64,000 nucleotides of DNA from an uncultured Lysobacteraceae bacterium (GTDB taxonomy: Bacteria > Pseudomonadota > Gammaproteobacteria > Xanthomonadales > Xanthomonadaceae): the NCBI GenBank assembly GCA_946480825.1, contig CAMLLG010000002.1, forward strand, positions 1 to 64,000, read 5' to 3'. A model generated the notes under the pieces. It saw nothing but the letters and a program-made list of their open reading frames with translations, did no database searches and had not been told where the DNA came from. Of this stretch, positions 10,705-19,856 are shown piece by piece. Position 1 is the first letter of the stretch. Each line of letters starts with the position of its first letter. Made by a program: the position numbers and the translations under genes.

Positions 10705-10804
10705 CGCGAACGACTCCGGACGCGACCTTGCGGGCGCGGCAAAAAAGGGCAGGGGAAAAGAACGATCCGGCGCAAGGCCGACGCGGGAGTTTAACATTGG
10801 CGCC

Positions 10805-11629
10805 ATGTCTTCCGCCTCCACGCCTCTCTCCGCATCCGCCACTGTCGATCGCCTGCGCATCGTGCTGGTCGGCACCCAGCATCCCGGCAACATCGGTTCG
10901 GCCGCCCGCGCCATGAAGACCATGGGCCTGTCGCGGCTGGTGCTGGTGGCGCCGGAGCGCTTCCCGCATCCGGAGGCCGTCGCGCTGGCGGCGGGCGCGG
11001 TCGATGTGCTCGAGGCCGCCGTCCGGGTCGATACGCTGGCCGAGGCGGTGGCCGACTGCCGGCTGGTGCTGGGTTGCACCGCGCGCAGCCGCCGCATCGC
11101 GCTGGAAGAGCTGCATCCGCGCGCGGCCGCGATGCGCGGCATCGACGCGGCCGAGGCCGGCGGCGAAGTGGCGCTGGTGTTCGGCCGCGAGCGCACCGGG
11201 CTGGAGAACGAGGAACTGCAGCTGTGCCATGCGGCCGTGCACATTCCCGCCAACCCCGAATACAGCTCATTGAATCTGGCCGCGGCGGTCCAGGTCTTGG
11301 CATACGAATTGCGTGTCGCATTCTCCAAGGATTCGGCGATGTCCGCGGAAGCGCCCCCCGGGGGCGTCCGCCAGCGCGAGGTTCGCAGCGAACCTCCGGC
11401 GACGCACACCGAACTCGAAGGTTTCTTCTCGCAATTGGCGGACACCCTGGATGCGATCGATTTCCACAAGGGCCGGACACCGGCGGCTGCGATGCGCAAG
11501 TTCCGGCGGCTGTTCCTGCGCGCCGATCTCGATGCGCGCGATGTCCGGCTTTTGCGGGGAATGCTCGCCGACGCCAAGCGCATGGCCGACATCGCCGACG
11601 GCCGGATCGCGCCGCCGTCCAGGCCCTGA
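10805..11629 (+). CDS. trmJ: tRNA (cytidine/uridine-32-2'-O)-methyltransferase TrmJ
   Basis: This 274-residue SPOUT methyltransferase has the three knot motifs: [20 protein letters not shown] near the N-terminus, [17 protein letters not shown], and [21 protein letters not shown] helical C-terminal extension follows. TrmJ methylates the ribose at position 32 of tRNA anticodon loops. The pairing with suhB is common in gammaproteobacteria. A short proline-rich insert (about residues 180-200) joins the SPOUT domain to the tail. Confidence 0.9.
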   Translation: MSSASTPLSASATVDRLRIVLVGTQHPGNIGSAARAMKTMGLSRLVLVAPERFPHPEAVALAAGAVDVLEAAVRVDTLAEAVADCRLVLGCTARSRRIALEELHPRAAAMRGIDAAEAGGEVALVFGRERTGLENEELQLCHAAVHIPANPEYSSLNLAAAVQVLAYELRVAFSKDSAMSAEAPPGGVRQREVRSEPPATHTELEGFFSQLADTLDAIDFHKGRTPAAAMRKFRRLFLRADLDARDVRLLRGMLADAKRMADIADGRIAPPSRP

Positions 11630-11704
11630 TCGCCGCGGGCTTTCCGCGGGCCGCCGCGCCCACGCGTGCCCGTCGTTCGCGGCGCGCCTGCCGCGCCCGG
11701 AGCG

Positions 11705-12652
11705 ATGATCGTGTTCCGTCCGTTCGCGCCCCTGGTCGCGCTCATGGCCGCACTGCTCGCGCCGGCCGCTCTGGTCGGGCCGGTACCGGCTGCGGCAGCC
11801 GCTGACGATCAGCGTCACATTCTTGTCCTCGGGCGCATCAGCGACGACCCCAAGATCCACTACGAACAGCTCAAGCCGCTGCTCGATTACGTGGTCCCGC
11901 GGATGGCCGGCGTGGGCATCCGCGAAGGTCGCGTGCTGATGGCCCGCGACGCCCAGCAGATGGCCAGTTACCTCCGCCGCGGTCAGGTCGATTGGGTCAC
12001 CGAGACCGCCGGCACCGCCATGTTGCTGCAGCAGCGCGGCGGCGCCCAGCCTCTGCTGGTGACCGAGCGCGACGGCGTCAGCCGCTACCGCACGGTGTTC
12101 TTCGTGCGTCGCGACAGCGATCTGCGGGGGCTGGAAGACCTGCACGGGCGCAGTGTCGCCTTCCAGAACAACGCATCGACCAGCGCCTACTTCCTGCCCG
12201 CGATCGAACTGTTGCGTCGGCGGATGTCGCTCAGCCTGCTGCTGTCGCCGATGGACAAGCCGTCGGGCGGAACGGTGGGCTACGTGTTCGCCCGGTCCGA
12301 GCTGAACATCGGCGCCTGGGTCCACAAGCGGCTGGTCGACGCCGGCACGATGAGCGACCTCGACTGGAACAATCCCGCGCGGTTGCCGGTGTCCTATCGC
12401 AAGGATCTCGAAATCATCCACACCACCGAGCCGGTGCCGCGCGCGCTGGAGATGGTGCGCGGCGATCTGGACTCGAAAGTCCAGGCTCGCCTGCGCGAAG
12501 TGCTGATCGAGGCCGCGGGCGATCCGCAGGCGGCCGAGGCGCTCAGGCATTTCTTCCAGACCACGCGGTTCCTGCCGATCGATGCCGACACCCGCCAGGT
12601 GCTCGAACGACTGCGCGGCGGCGTGGCCGAGGTGAGGGCGGACGTCGAATGA
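11705..12652 (+). CDS. PhnD-like periplasmic binding protein (sensor partner)
   Basis: A Sec signal peptide ends in AAAAA near residue 35. The remaining 280 residues resemble phosphate/phosphite/phosphonate binding proteins ([56 protein letters not shown]). No permease or ATPase gene is adjacent. The stop overlaps the start of a GGDEF/EAL membrane protein by 4 nt, so it probably acts as a ligand-sensing partner rather than in uptake. The ATG at 11705 is chosen because the signal peptide starts there. The ligand cannot be read from the sequence. Confidence 0.8.
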   Translation: MIVFRPFAPLVALMAALLAPAALVGPVPAAAAADDQRHILVLGRISDDPKIHYEQLKPLLDYVVPRMAGVGIREGRVLMARDAQQMASYLRRGQVDWVTETAGTAMLLQQRGGAQPLLVTERDGVSRYRTVFFVRRDSDLRGLEDLHGRSVAFQNNASTSAYFLPAIELLRRRMSLSLLLSPMDKPSGGTVGYVFARSELNIGAWVHKRLVDAGTMSDLDWNNPARLPVSYRKDLEIIHTTEPVPRALEMVRGDLDSKVQARLREVLIEAAGDPQAAEALRHFFQTTRFLPIDADTRQVLERLRGGVAEVRADVE

Positions 12653-14772
12653 AGCTCTTCGAGGGCCTGCAGGCCAAGTTCATGGCGCTGATCGGGCTGA
12701 CCCTGGTGGTCATGCTCGGTGTCGTCGCCCTGATCTGGCAGCGCCAGACCACGACCCAGGCCGAAGTGCTGCAACTGAGCCAGGAGGCCACCCGGGTGCT
12801 GGTCTACGATCGTCTGCGCCAGCGCGGCGAATCGCAGGTGTCGCAGGCCGCGGATCTGCTGGTCAATCCGGTCTATTACTTCGACCTCGACGCCATCGGT
12901 GCCACCACCCGCAGCATCCTGCGCCAGCCCGACGTGAGTTACGTGCTGGTCTACGATGCGAAGGGCAGCATCCTGCACGACGGTTCCGGCGATATTCCGA
13001 CCTTCGGCCAGCGCATGGCCGATCCGCTGGCGAAGCGCATCGTCTCCGCCGAAGGGCTGCGCGTCCTGAACACCGACGAGGTGATCGACGTCTCGACCCC
13101 GATCCTCATCGGCGACCAGCGCCTCGGCGGCGTTCGCGTCGGCTATTCGCTGGGCAAGATCCGGGCCGAAGAAGCGCACGTCAATCGCGAAATCGCCGAA
13201 CGCCTGCGCGAACTGGGCAACCGCCACCTCGCGTGGATCGGCCTGCTGCTGCTGATGTTGGTGTCGCTGGCGGTGCTGGTGGCGATGCTGCTGCAGCGCG
13301 CACTGGTCCGCCCGATCCGCCAGTTGTCGCAGGCCGCGCGCGAGATCGAGGCCGGCAATTTCTCGACCGAGCTGCCGGTGAACGGCCGCAGGGACGAGGT
13401 CGGCACGCTCGTCCGCGCCTTCGCGCGCATGGCCGACAGCATCGAACGACACGACCGCGACATGCGTCGGATGGCGTACACCGATTCGCTGACCGGCCTG
13501 GCGAACCGCCTCGCGTTCCGCGAAACGCTCGACCATCGCCTGATGCAGTTGCGCGGCGTGGGCCGCCAGCTCGCCCTGCTGTTCGCCGATATCGACGACT
13601 TCAAGCGGGTCAACGACACTCTGGGCCACGACGTCGGCGACGAGGTGTTGATCCAGTTCGCGAACCGCATCCGCGAAGCGGTGGAGCGCGCCGGCGGCGA
13701 CGTCAGCGAACTGGCGCGTTTCGGCGGCGACGAATTCGTGATCCTGCTGTACGCCGAGGGCGAACATGTCGACGTGCGCGCCAGCGCCTCGCATCTGGCC
13801 GAAACCCTGGTCGCCGAACTGAGCCGGCCGATCGTGGTCCAGGACCGCCAGGTGTTCCTCGGCACGTCGATCGGCGTGACCCTGTTTCCGGAAGATGCGT
13901 CCGGTGCGACCATGCTGATGAAGAACGGCGACATCGCGATGTATCAGGCGAAGGTCGCTGGCAAGAACTGCTATCGCTTCTACAGTCGCGCGATGGATCA
14001 GGCAGTAACCCGCCGCGTGCGCATCGAGCAGGATCTGCGCGGGGCCTGGGAGCGCGGCGAACTCACGCTGGCCTACCAGCCGATCTATCGCGTCTCCGAC
14101 AAGAGCCTGCAGGGCGCAGAGGCGCTGCTGCGCTGGCAGCATCCGGTGCACGGCCAGGTGGCGCCGTCGGTGTTTATCGATGTCGCCGAGCAGAGCGGCC
14201 TGATCGAAGTCATCGGCCCGGCGGTGATCCGCGCCGCCTGCAAGGACGCGATGCGCTGGCATCGCGACGGCACCGGGGATCTGTTCGTGTCGGTCAATGT
14301 CTCGGCGCGGCAATTGCGCAGCGGCGATTTCCGCGAACAGGTACTGGCGGCGCTGGCCGACAGCGGGCTGCCGCCGCAGCGGATGCACATCGAGTTGACC
14401 GAGACCGCGGTGCTGGGCGACGAGGATCAGGCGCGCCAGATCCTGTCGAGCCTGCGCGACATCGGCATCAAGATCTGGCTGGACGATTTCGGCACCGGGT
14501 TCTCCGGCTTGAGCCACCTGCGCCGCGTGCCGGTGGACGGCGTGAAGATCGACCGCAGCTTCATCGCCGACGTGCTGCGCGATCCGGACGATCTGGCGCT
14601 CACCACGGCGATCATCGCGATGGCGCATTCGCTGGGCATGACCGTGGTGGCGGAGGGCGTGGAGAAGGAAGGGCAATGCGATCTGCTGCGCACGCGCGGC
14701 TGCGATCTCGCCCAGGGCTATTGGCTGGGCCACCCGATGACCATGCGCGATTTCACTTCGCTGGTCGGCTGA
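12649..14772 (+). CDS. membrane-bound GGDEF/EAL c-di-GMP enzyme with HAMP domain
   Basis: The 707-residue protein has a helix near residues 11-33, a periplasmic segment to about 190, a second helix (about 196-219) and a HAMP region. The diguanylate cyclase domain has an intact GGDEF at 359-363, and the phosphodiesterase domain has EAL at 491-493 and DDFGTG from 612. Both active sites look complete, so it could make and degrade c-di-GMP. No RxxD inhibitory site is present at the usual spacing before GGDEF. Its ATG overlaps the binding-protein stop by 4 nt. Known analogues couple a periplasmic binding protein to such an enzyme (NspS-MbaA of Vibrio). Confidence 0.92.
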   Translation: MKLFEGLQAKFMALIGLTLVVMLGVVALIWQRQTTTQAEVLQLSQEATRVLVYDRLRQRGESQVSQAADLLVNPVYYFDLDAIGATTRSILRQPDVSYVLVYDAKGSILHDGSGDIPTFGQRMADPLAKRIVSAEGLRVLNTDEVIDVSTPILIGDQRLGGVRVGYSLGKIRAEEAHVNREIAERLRELGNRHLAWIGLLLLMLVSLAVLVAMLLQRALVRPIRQLSQAAREIEAGNFSTELPVNGRRDEVGTLVRAFARMADSIERHDRDMRRMAYTDSLTGLANRLAFRETLDHRLMQLRGVGRQLALLFADIDDFKRVNDTLGHDVGDEVLIQFANRIREAVERAGGDVSELARFGGDEFVILLYAEGEHVDVRASASHLAETLVAELSRPIVVQDRQVFLGTSIGVTLFPEDASGATMLMKNGDIAMYQAKVAGKNCYRFYSRAMDQAVTRRVRIEQDLRGAWERGELTLAYQPIYRVSDKSLQGAEALLRWQHPVHGQVAPSVFIDVAEQSGLIEVIGPAVIRAACKDAMRWHRDGTGDLFVSVNVSARQLRSGDFREQVLAALADSGLPPQRMHIELTETAVLGDEDQARQILSSLRDIGIKIWLDDFGTGFSGLSHLRRVPVDGVKIDRSFIADVLRDPDDLALTTAIIAMAHSLGMTVVAEGVEKEGQCDLLRTRGCDLAQGYWLGHPMTMRDFTSLVG

Positions 14773-14793
14773 GGCCGAGCTCGTCGCGGAGCG

Positions 14794-15507
14794 TCAGCCG
14801 AGGCCGGCGATCCAGGCCCACAGCATCGCCACCAGATTCCCCGATACCGCTCCGAACACGTAGATCGCGACGATGCCGGCGACCCATGCGATCAGCATCA
14901 GCACGCCGTCGCGCTCCAGCAGCGCCAGCGCATAGATCAACAGCAGCCCCGCGAACAGATAGTTGGTGAACGGGATCGGCAGCGCCAGCAGCACCCCAAG
15001 CAGCACCAGCTGCAGCCCGGTGAATACGGTGGCGGCCGGATGATCGGTGATCGCGGTCAGGCGCGGGCGGATCAGTTTTTCCAGCCAGCGCAGCCAACGG
15101 TCGGCGTTGCGGTCGAAGCGGATCAGCGTACTGCGCTGCGGCCCGCGACGTGCGACGAAATCGGGCAGCCACGGCCTGCGCAGGAGGATCAGCAGATGCA
15201 GACCGACCAGCACCACCAGCGGCCCGCTGAGCGCACCGGCCACGCCGGGAATCGGGATCAGCGCCGGCAGGATCGCGATGAACAGCAGCACGCCGAACGT
15301 GCTGCGTCCGAGATCGCCCACCAGCTCGCGCAGTTGCAGACGTTCGTTCGGATCGCCGTCGCACAGCGCGTCGATCACCGCGCGCATGCCCTGCGGTTCG
15401 GATCGTTCCTGCGAGGTCGTGTCGTCGATCGTGTCGTCGATCGGTTCTTCGATCGCTTCGTCCGGATCTTGCGGCGTGCGGCCGGGCTCAGGCGTCATCG
15501 TCCGCAT
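14794..15507 (-). CDS. ExoD-like membrane protein
   Basis: The 237-residue protein has an acidic N-terminal tail (about 40 residues) and then several helices typical of the ExoD family (GRSTFGVLLFIAILPALIPI; IPFTNYLFAGLLLIYALALL). ExoD was named for an effect on exopolysaccharide in rhizobia; its biochemical function is unknown. The start at 15507 is preferred over the ATG at 15498 because GGTGG lies suitably upstream. It overlaps the end of the CNNM-family gene by 20 nt, so the two are probably cotranscribed. Confidence 0.82.
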   Translation of the reverse strand: MRTMTPEPGRTPQDPDEAIEEPIDDTIDDTTSQERSEPQGMRAVIDALCDGDPNERLQLRELVGDLGRSTFGVLLFIAILPALIPIPGVAGALSGPLVVLVGLHLLILLRRPWLPDFVARRGPQRSTLIRFDRNADRWLRWLEKLIRPRLTAITDHPAATVFTGLQLVLLGVLLALPIPFTNYLFAGLLLIYALALLERDGVLMLIAWVAGIVAIYVFGAVSGNLVAMLWAWIAGLG

Positions 15508-16795
15508 CCGTGCGTTCCACCCTGCTCATCAGCAGCTTGTCGATCCGAGGTCCGTCCAGATCGACCACTTCGATCCGCCAACCCGCCCAGTCGAAGACTT
15601 CGCCAGTGTTGGGAATCCGGCCGTAGTACGCGATCACCATGCCGGCGGCGGTGTGGTAGTCGTGGTCTTCGAGATTCGGCAGACGCTGGCCGATGATCTC
15701 GCGCAGTTCGTCCACCGGCAGCGAACCATCGACCAGCAGCGAGCCGTCGGCGCGCTCCAGCACCAGCGCTTCGGCGTCCGGCGTCTCGCCGGACTGCAGC
15801 CGACCGACCACCGCGCCCATGAGGTCGTTCACGGTGACCATGCCGGTGATTTCGCCGTACTCGTCCACCACCAGCGCCAGCGACTGCTGCTCTTCGCGGA
15901 AGATCTCGAGCAGTTTAAGGGCATGGGTGGATTCGGACACGAACAGGGCCGGGCGCAGGGTTTTGAACAGGTCGGGCGCGCGTTCTTCCAGTCGGTCGAG
16001 CAGCGATTTCACTTCCAGCAGGCCGAGCACGTCGGCATCGCTGCCGCGGTACACCGGATAGCGCGAATAGGGCGTCTCGCGCATCTCGGACAGGTTGTCC
16101 TGGAACGAGGCGTTGGCGTCCAGCCAGACGATGCGCGTGCGCGGGGTCATGATGCTCTCGACCGTGCGGTCGCCCAGACGCATCACCCGCTGCATCATGT
16201 TGCGTTCGTCGTCGTCGATCAGACCCTGCTCGTGGCTTTCGCTCACCAGCAGCTGGATCTCCTCTTCGGTGATCGCGTTGCGGGCGTCGTCGCGGATGCC
16301 GAGCAGCCGCAGCACCCCGCGGTTGATCGCGCCCAGCGTCGCCACCATCGGCTTGGCGGCGCGGGACAGCAGGTCCAGCGGAATCGCGACCCGGCTGGCG
16401 ATGTTTTCGGCGTTGGTGAGCGCCAGGCGCTTGGGGACCAGTTCGCCGAAGATCACCGACCCGGCGGTGATCAGCGTGACCGCGGTGCCGATGCCGACCG
16501 CGCGGGCGTACTCGTGCAGGGCCGGGAGCAGGTGCCCGAACCAGGCGGCGATCGCCAGGCCGATGGCTTCGCCGCCGAAAACGCCGTTGAGCACCCCGAT
16601 CAGGGTGATGCCGATCTGGACCGTCGACAGCAGGTTGTCCGGGTGCTCCGCCAGCGCCAGCGCCTTGCGCGCGCCCCGGCTGTGCTCGCCCATCTGCTTG
16701 AGCCGGAGCTTGCGCGAGGTCATCAGCGCCATTTCCGACATGGCGAAGAACCCGTTCAGCAGGATCAGGGCGAAGACGACCGACAACTCAAGCAC
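15488..16795 (-). CDS. CNNM/CorC-family transporter-like protein (DUF21, CBS pair, CorC_HlyC)
   Basis: This 435-residue protein has an N-terminal DUF21 membrane domain (about 1-190; LELSVVFALILLNGFFAMSE). It is followed by a CBS pair (about 205-335, including IMTPRTRIVWLDANASFQDN) and a C-terminal CorC_HlyC domain ending near 425. The family is linked to Mg2+ and cobalt efflux, although many members are annotated only as hemolysin-related. It is the first gene of a two-gene unit with the ExoD-like gene and faces away from the DUF47-pit operon. Confidence 0.88.
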   Translation of the reverse strand: MLELSVVFALILLNGFFAMSEMALMTSRKLRLKQMGEHSRGARKALALAEHPDNLLSTVQIGITLIGVLNGVFGGEAIGLAIAAWFGHLLPALHEYARAVGIGTAVTLITAGSVIFGELVPKRLALTNAENIASRVAIPLDLLSRAAKPMVATLGAINRGVLRLLGIRDDARNAITEEEIQLLVSESHEQGLIDDDERNMMQRVMRLGDRTVESIMTPRTRIVWLDANASFQDNLSEMRETPYSRYPVYRGSDADVLGLLEVKSLLDRLEERAPDLFKTLRPALFVSESTHALKLLEIFREEQQSLALVVDEYGEITGMVTVNDLMGAVVGRLQSGETPDAEALVLERADGSLLVDGSLPVDELREIIGQRLPNLEDHDYHTAAGMVIAYYGRIPNTGEVFDWAGWRIEVVDLDGPRIDKLLMSRVERTDADDDA

Positions 16796-17013
16796 GGCGG
16801 CGGATTCCCTGGCTGCAGCGGCAGCGGCAAGCGGGAGGCGCCGGTATCGATCGGGACATCGGGGGGAGGGTCACGGGGGCGGAGATGGGGGGGAGCCCGG
16901 ATGATAACAGGCGGCCATGACCGCTCTCCGCCGTCTGGGCGCAATTCCGTTCAGGTTCCGCCGGGCGGGTCGTATGACATCCGCATGTCAACGGAATGAC
17001 GGGTGCGGACGGT

Positions 17014-17035
17014 TTGTCATGCCGTGGTCACAATT
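17014..17035 (+). promoter_or_regulatory. possible PhoB box before the DUF47-pit operon
   Basis: Two adjacent 11-nt units, TTGTCATGCCG and TGGTCACAATT, resemble the Pho-box direct repeat (CTGTCAT-N4, twice). The second unit keeps GTCA and the following A/T-rich end. The pair starts 65 nt upstream of the DUF47 ATG. PhoB control would fit a low-affinity phosphate transporter operon, which is repressed by PhoB in some bacteria. The match is moderate and rests on eye inspection. Confidence 0.35.
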
Positions 17036-17078
17036 CGGACTTACGCTGTTCACATCTTTGTCATCGAGGCGTTCGCCC

Positions 17079-17705
17079 ATGTTTTCCCTGCAAACCATCT
17101 TCGGTTCCGGCCAGCAGTTCTACAGCCTGCTCGACGAAGCCGCTGCGGCGGCGCACGCCAGCGCGCAGGCCCTTCACGCGATGATGAAGGCGCCCGACCG
17201 CCAGCCGGCCCTCGATGCCTTCAAGCTGGCGCGCACCCGCGAGCGCGCGGCGTCGGACAAGATCGGCAGGGCGCTGGTCGACAGTTTCATCACTCCGATC
17301 GAGCGCGAGGACATCGAAGCCCTGGGTTCGGCGCTGTACAAGATCCCCAAGCAGATCGAGAAGTTCGCCGACCGCTACTCGCTGGCCATCCAGCACCTCG
17401 AAGGCATCGATTTCGCGCCGCGCGCGGCGATGCTGGAGCAGGCGTCCGGCGTGGTGGTGGAAATGGTCAGCGAGCTGCGCCACCTCAACATCGATCGCAT
17501 GACCGCGCTCAACGACAAGCTGCGCGCGCTCGAGAACGAAGCCGACCGCTTGATGCTGGAGCTGTATCGCGACATCTACTCCGGCAAGCTCGACGGCCAG
17601 CAGATGTTCCTGCTCAAGGAGTTCTTCGAGATCCTGGAAAAAGCGATCGACCGTTGCCGCGAAGCCGGGGTCGTCGCCTACCAGATCGTGCTGAAGAACA
17701 GCTGA
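17079..17705 (+). CDS. DUF47 (PhoU-like) Pit accessory protein
   Basis: This 208-residue all-helical protein of the DUF47 family starts with MFSLQTIFGSGQQFYSLLDE and contains ALYKIPKQIEKFADRY and the C-terminal LFLKEFFEILEKAIDRC-like segment typical of PhoU relatives. It ends 10 nt before the Pit phosphate transporter. Such pairs are widespread and the DUF47 partner is thought to modulate Pit. The ATG at 17079 is the first codon giving the family N-terminus. Confidence 0.9.
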   Translation: MFSLQTIFGSGQQFYSLLDEAAAAAHASAQALHAMMKAPDRQPALDAFKLARTRERAASDKIGRALVDSFITPIEREDIEALGSALYKIPKQIEKFADRYSLAIQHLEGIDFAPRAAMLEQASGVVVEMVSELRHLNIDRMTALNDKLRALENEADRLMLELYRDIYSGKLDGQQMFLLKEFFEILEKAIDRCREAGVVAYQIVLKNS

Positions 17706-17715
17706 CGGGGTCGAC

Positions 17716-18837
17716 ATGCTCACTTTCGTCCTGGTCGTGATCCTGACCGCGCTCGTCTTCGAGTTCATCAACGGTTTCCACGACACCGCCAATTCCATCG
17801 CGACGGTGGTCGCCACCAAGGTCCTCAGTCCCGGCAAGGCGGTGATGCTGGCCGCAGGCATGAATCTGATCGGCGCGTTCTGGGGCACCGCGGTCGCGAA
17901 GACCATCGCCTCGGGCCTGATCGACACCGAAGTGGTGATGGTCACTTCGCAGGTGATCCTGTGCGCGCTGGCCGGCGGCATCACCTGGAATCTGATCACC
18001 TGGTACTGGGGGCTGCCGTCCTCGTCCTCGCACGCGCTGATCGGCGGCCTGTGCGGTGCCGCGCTCTCCGCGGCCCACAACGATTGGGCCGCGCTGATCT
18101 GGTCGAAGATCGGAGACGGCGGCTGGACCACCAACAAGGGCCTGCTCTGGAAAGTGGTGGTGCCGATGATCAGCTCGCCGATCGCGGGCTTCACCCTCGG
18201 CGTGTTGATCCTGGCGATGTTGTACGCGTTGATCTGGGCATTGGGCCGGATCGGCGGCAAGCTCGGGCGGATGGCGCGCCCGCGCTGGGTCAACGCGATC
18301 TTCGGCAAGGCGCAGCTCGTCTCGGCGGCCTACATGGGCTTCGCCCACGGCAGCAACGATGCGCAGAAGACCATGGGCATCATCGCGCTCACGATCTTCG
18401 GCGCGGAGGCGGCGGGCACGCTCGACAACCTGCCGGCCTGGGCGGCGTTCCTGCACCCGGGCGGCGATGAGCAGCACATCGACAGCTGGATCGTGTTCAC
18501 CTGCGCGATCGTGATGGCCGCAGGTACCGCTGCGGGCGGCTGGAAGATCATCAAGACCCTCGGCCACAAGATGGTGAAGCTGCAGCCGATCGACGGTTTC
18601 GCCGCGGAAACCGCGTCGGCCACGATTCTGGTCACGGCCGCGCATTTCGGCATGCCGGTTTCGACCACGCACAGCATTTCCACCGCGATCATGGGCGTGG
18701 GCTTCGGCAAGAATCCGCGCGCGCTGAAGATCACCGTGATCGAGCGCATCCTGTGGGCCTGGATCCTGACCATACCGGCCGCCGGCGGCATCGCCTACCT
18801 GCTGTTCCGGATGATGGAAGCGGTCGGTTGGACCTGA
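17716..18837 (+). CDS. pit: inorganic phosphate transporter, PiT family
   Basis: This 373-residue inner-membrane transporter has two inverted PiT repeats: FEFINGFHDTANSIATVVAT near the N-terminus and YMGFAHGSNDAQKTMGIIAL in the second half. SSSHALIGGL and VSTTHSIS complete the repeat signatures. It takes up phosphate as a metal-phosphate complex driven by protons or sodium. It sits directly behind DUF47 and before a strong terminator, forming a two-gene operon. Confidence 0.93.
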   Translation: MLTFVLVVILTALVFEFINGFHDTANSIATVVATKVLSPGKAVMLAAGMNLIGAFWGTAVAKTIASGLIDTEVVMVTSQVILCALAGGITWNLITWYWGLPSSSSHALIGGLCGAALSAAHNDWAALIWSKIGDGGWTTNKGLLWKVVVPMISSPIAGFTLGVLILAMLYALIWALGRIGGKLGRMARPRWVNAIFGKAQLVSAAYMGFAHGSNDAQKTMGIIALTIFGAEAAGTLDNLPAWAAFLHPGGDEQHIDSWIVFTCAIVMAAGTAAGGWKIIKTLGHKMVKLQPIDGFAAETASATILVTAAHFGMPVSTTHSISTAIMGVGFGKNPRALKITVIERILWAWILTIPAAGGIAYLLFRMMEAVGWT

Positions 18838-18859
18838 TGCGAACAGCGATCCCGCAAAG

Positions 18860-18887
18860 AAAAAGCCCCGGCATGCCGGGGCTTTTT
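18860..18887 (+). terminator. intrinsic terminator after pit
   Basis: A perfect inverted repeat (AAAAAGCCCCGG / CCGGGGCTTTTT with CATG between) begins 22 nt after the pit stop and ends in a T run. It should end the DUF47-pit transcript. Confidence 0.9.
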
Positions 18888-18909
18888 CGTGTTCGACGGT
18901 GAAGGGTTC

Positions 18910-18978
18910 GGTAGAGCGGGCTTCAGCCCGCTGCTTCTTCGTCATCGAGAGACGCAGCGGGCTTCAGCCCGCTCTACC
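18910..18978. repeat. intergenic palindromic repeat pair
   Basis: Two 25-nt arms (18910-18934 and 18954-18978) are perfect inverse complements of each other. Each contains the near-palindrome AGCGGGCTTCAGCCCGCT, and the loop is 19 nt. Every arm can thus fold by itself or with the other. A weaker copy lies at 9748-9773. Both copies are intergenic and follow terminators, as do REP-like elements of the Xanthomonadaceae. No transposase gene was seen. Confidence 0.85.
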
Positions 18979-19006
18979 GGCCGCGCTACCGCAATAGCGT
19001 GCGGCG

Positions 19007-19417
19007 TTACAGCAGATCGCCGCCGGCGGAGAGCGCGCGTTCCAGTTGGTCGCCCATGCCGCCGATCTCCAGGATCAGGCGGTCCACTTCCGACGCGTTG
19101 AGATTGTCGTAGGGGCGGTTCTCGCACAACTGCAGATAGGGCACGCGGTCGAGTTCGCCGATCGCGAGATAGCCGACGCGGCTTTCCCAGTTGAACGCGA
19201 GCGCGCGGCGGCAGTCGATGCCGGTGGTCGGTGCGATCACCGTGCTGACGCGCAGGTAGGTGCGGCCATCGTCGTCTTCGAGTTCGGAGAGGAAGATCGC
19301 CTGATGGCGACGCCCCTGGTCGAGGGAGAGTTCGACGCAGAGGACGTAGGGCTCCTGCATCGTGATCCGGAAGTCGCCGGAAGCGAGGTGGCTGCGGATC
19401 TGTTCGAAATTCTGCAT
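19007..19417 (-). CDS. conserved hypothetical protein (possibly YbjN/chaperone-fold)
   Basis: The 136-residue soluble protein starts MQNFEQIRSHLASGDFRITM and has no signal peptide or helix. The alternation of strands (YVLCVELSLDQGRRHQAIFL; RTYLRVSTVIAPTTGID) and the two C-terminal helices recall the YbjN / type III chaperone-like fold, but this is a weak impression and no catalytic motif is visible. It diverges from the alkyltransferase-like gene with 43 nt between the starts. Confidence 0.7.
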   Translation of the reverse strand: MQNFEQIRSHLASGDFRITMQEPYVLCVELSLDQGRRHQAIFLSELEDDDGRTYLRVSTVIAPTTGIDCRRALAFNWESRVGYLAIGELDRVPYLQLCENRPYDNLNASEVDRLILEIGGMGDQLERALSAGGDLL

Positions 19418-19460
19418 GGTGCCGGGCTCGGGGGATTGCGTTGCATTATGCTACCGGTCC

Positions 19461-19796
19461 ATGGCCGACCTGTCTGCCGCCGATCGCATCCTCGCCGCGA
19501 TCCGCGCGATTCCGCGCGGCGAAACCGCCGCGTACGGCGTCGTCGCGCAGCGCGCGGGTCTGCCCGGGCGGGCCCGCATGGTCGCGCGGCTGTTGTCGCA
19601 CAACGACGATCCCGCGCTGCCGTGGCATCGCGTATTGCGTTCCGATGGGCAGAGCGCCTTCCCGCCCGGTTCTTCCGAGCGCGAGGAACAGCTGAAACGG
19701 CTGCGCCGCGAAGGCGTGAAGATCGACGAACGCGGCCGGGCGCGCCCGAAACGCGGCGCGACATCCGTGGACGAGGAGGTGTGGGGCGGGCCGTGA
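19461..19796 (+). CDS. alkyltransferase-like protein (ATL, MGMT-related)
   Basis: The 111-residue product is the DNA-binding half of the O6-methylguanine-DNA methyltransferase family (GETAAYGVVAQRAGLPGRARMVARLL). The catalytic PCHR motif is replaced by PWHRV at residues 54-58, so the methyl-acceptor cysteine is a tryptophan. This substitution defines alkyltransferase-like proteins. They bind O6-alkylguanine and hand the lesion to nucleotide excision repair instead of repairing it themselves. The ATG at 19461 gives the normal short length for the group. Confidence 0.9.
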   Translation: MADLSAADRILAAIRAIPRGETAAYGVVAQRAGLPGRARMVARLLSHNDDPALPWHRVLRSDGQSAFPPGSSEREEQLKRLRREGVKIDERGRARPKRGATSVDEEVWGGP

Positions 19797-19856
19797 GTGA
19801 AGCGATGCGGATTCGGAGAGCATCCTCGCGAACGCATCGTCGATAACCTGTTCTCT

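Noticed and set aside
18910..18978. Possible tRNA or small RNA gene
   Set aside because: The folding comes from a perfect inverted repeat; no cloverleaf, T-loop or CCA-end pattern is present.
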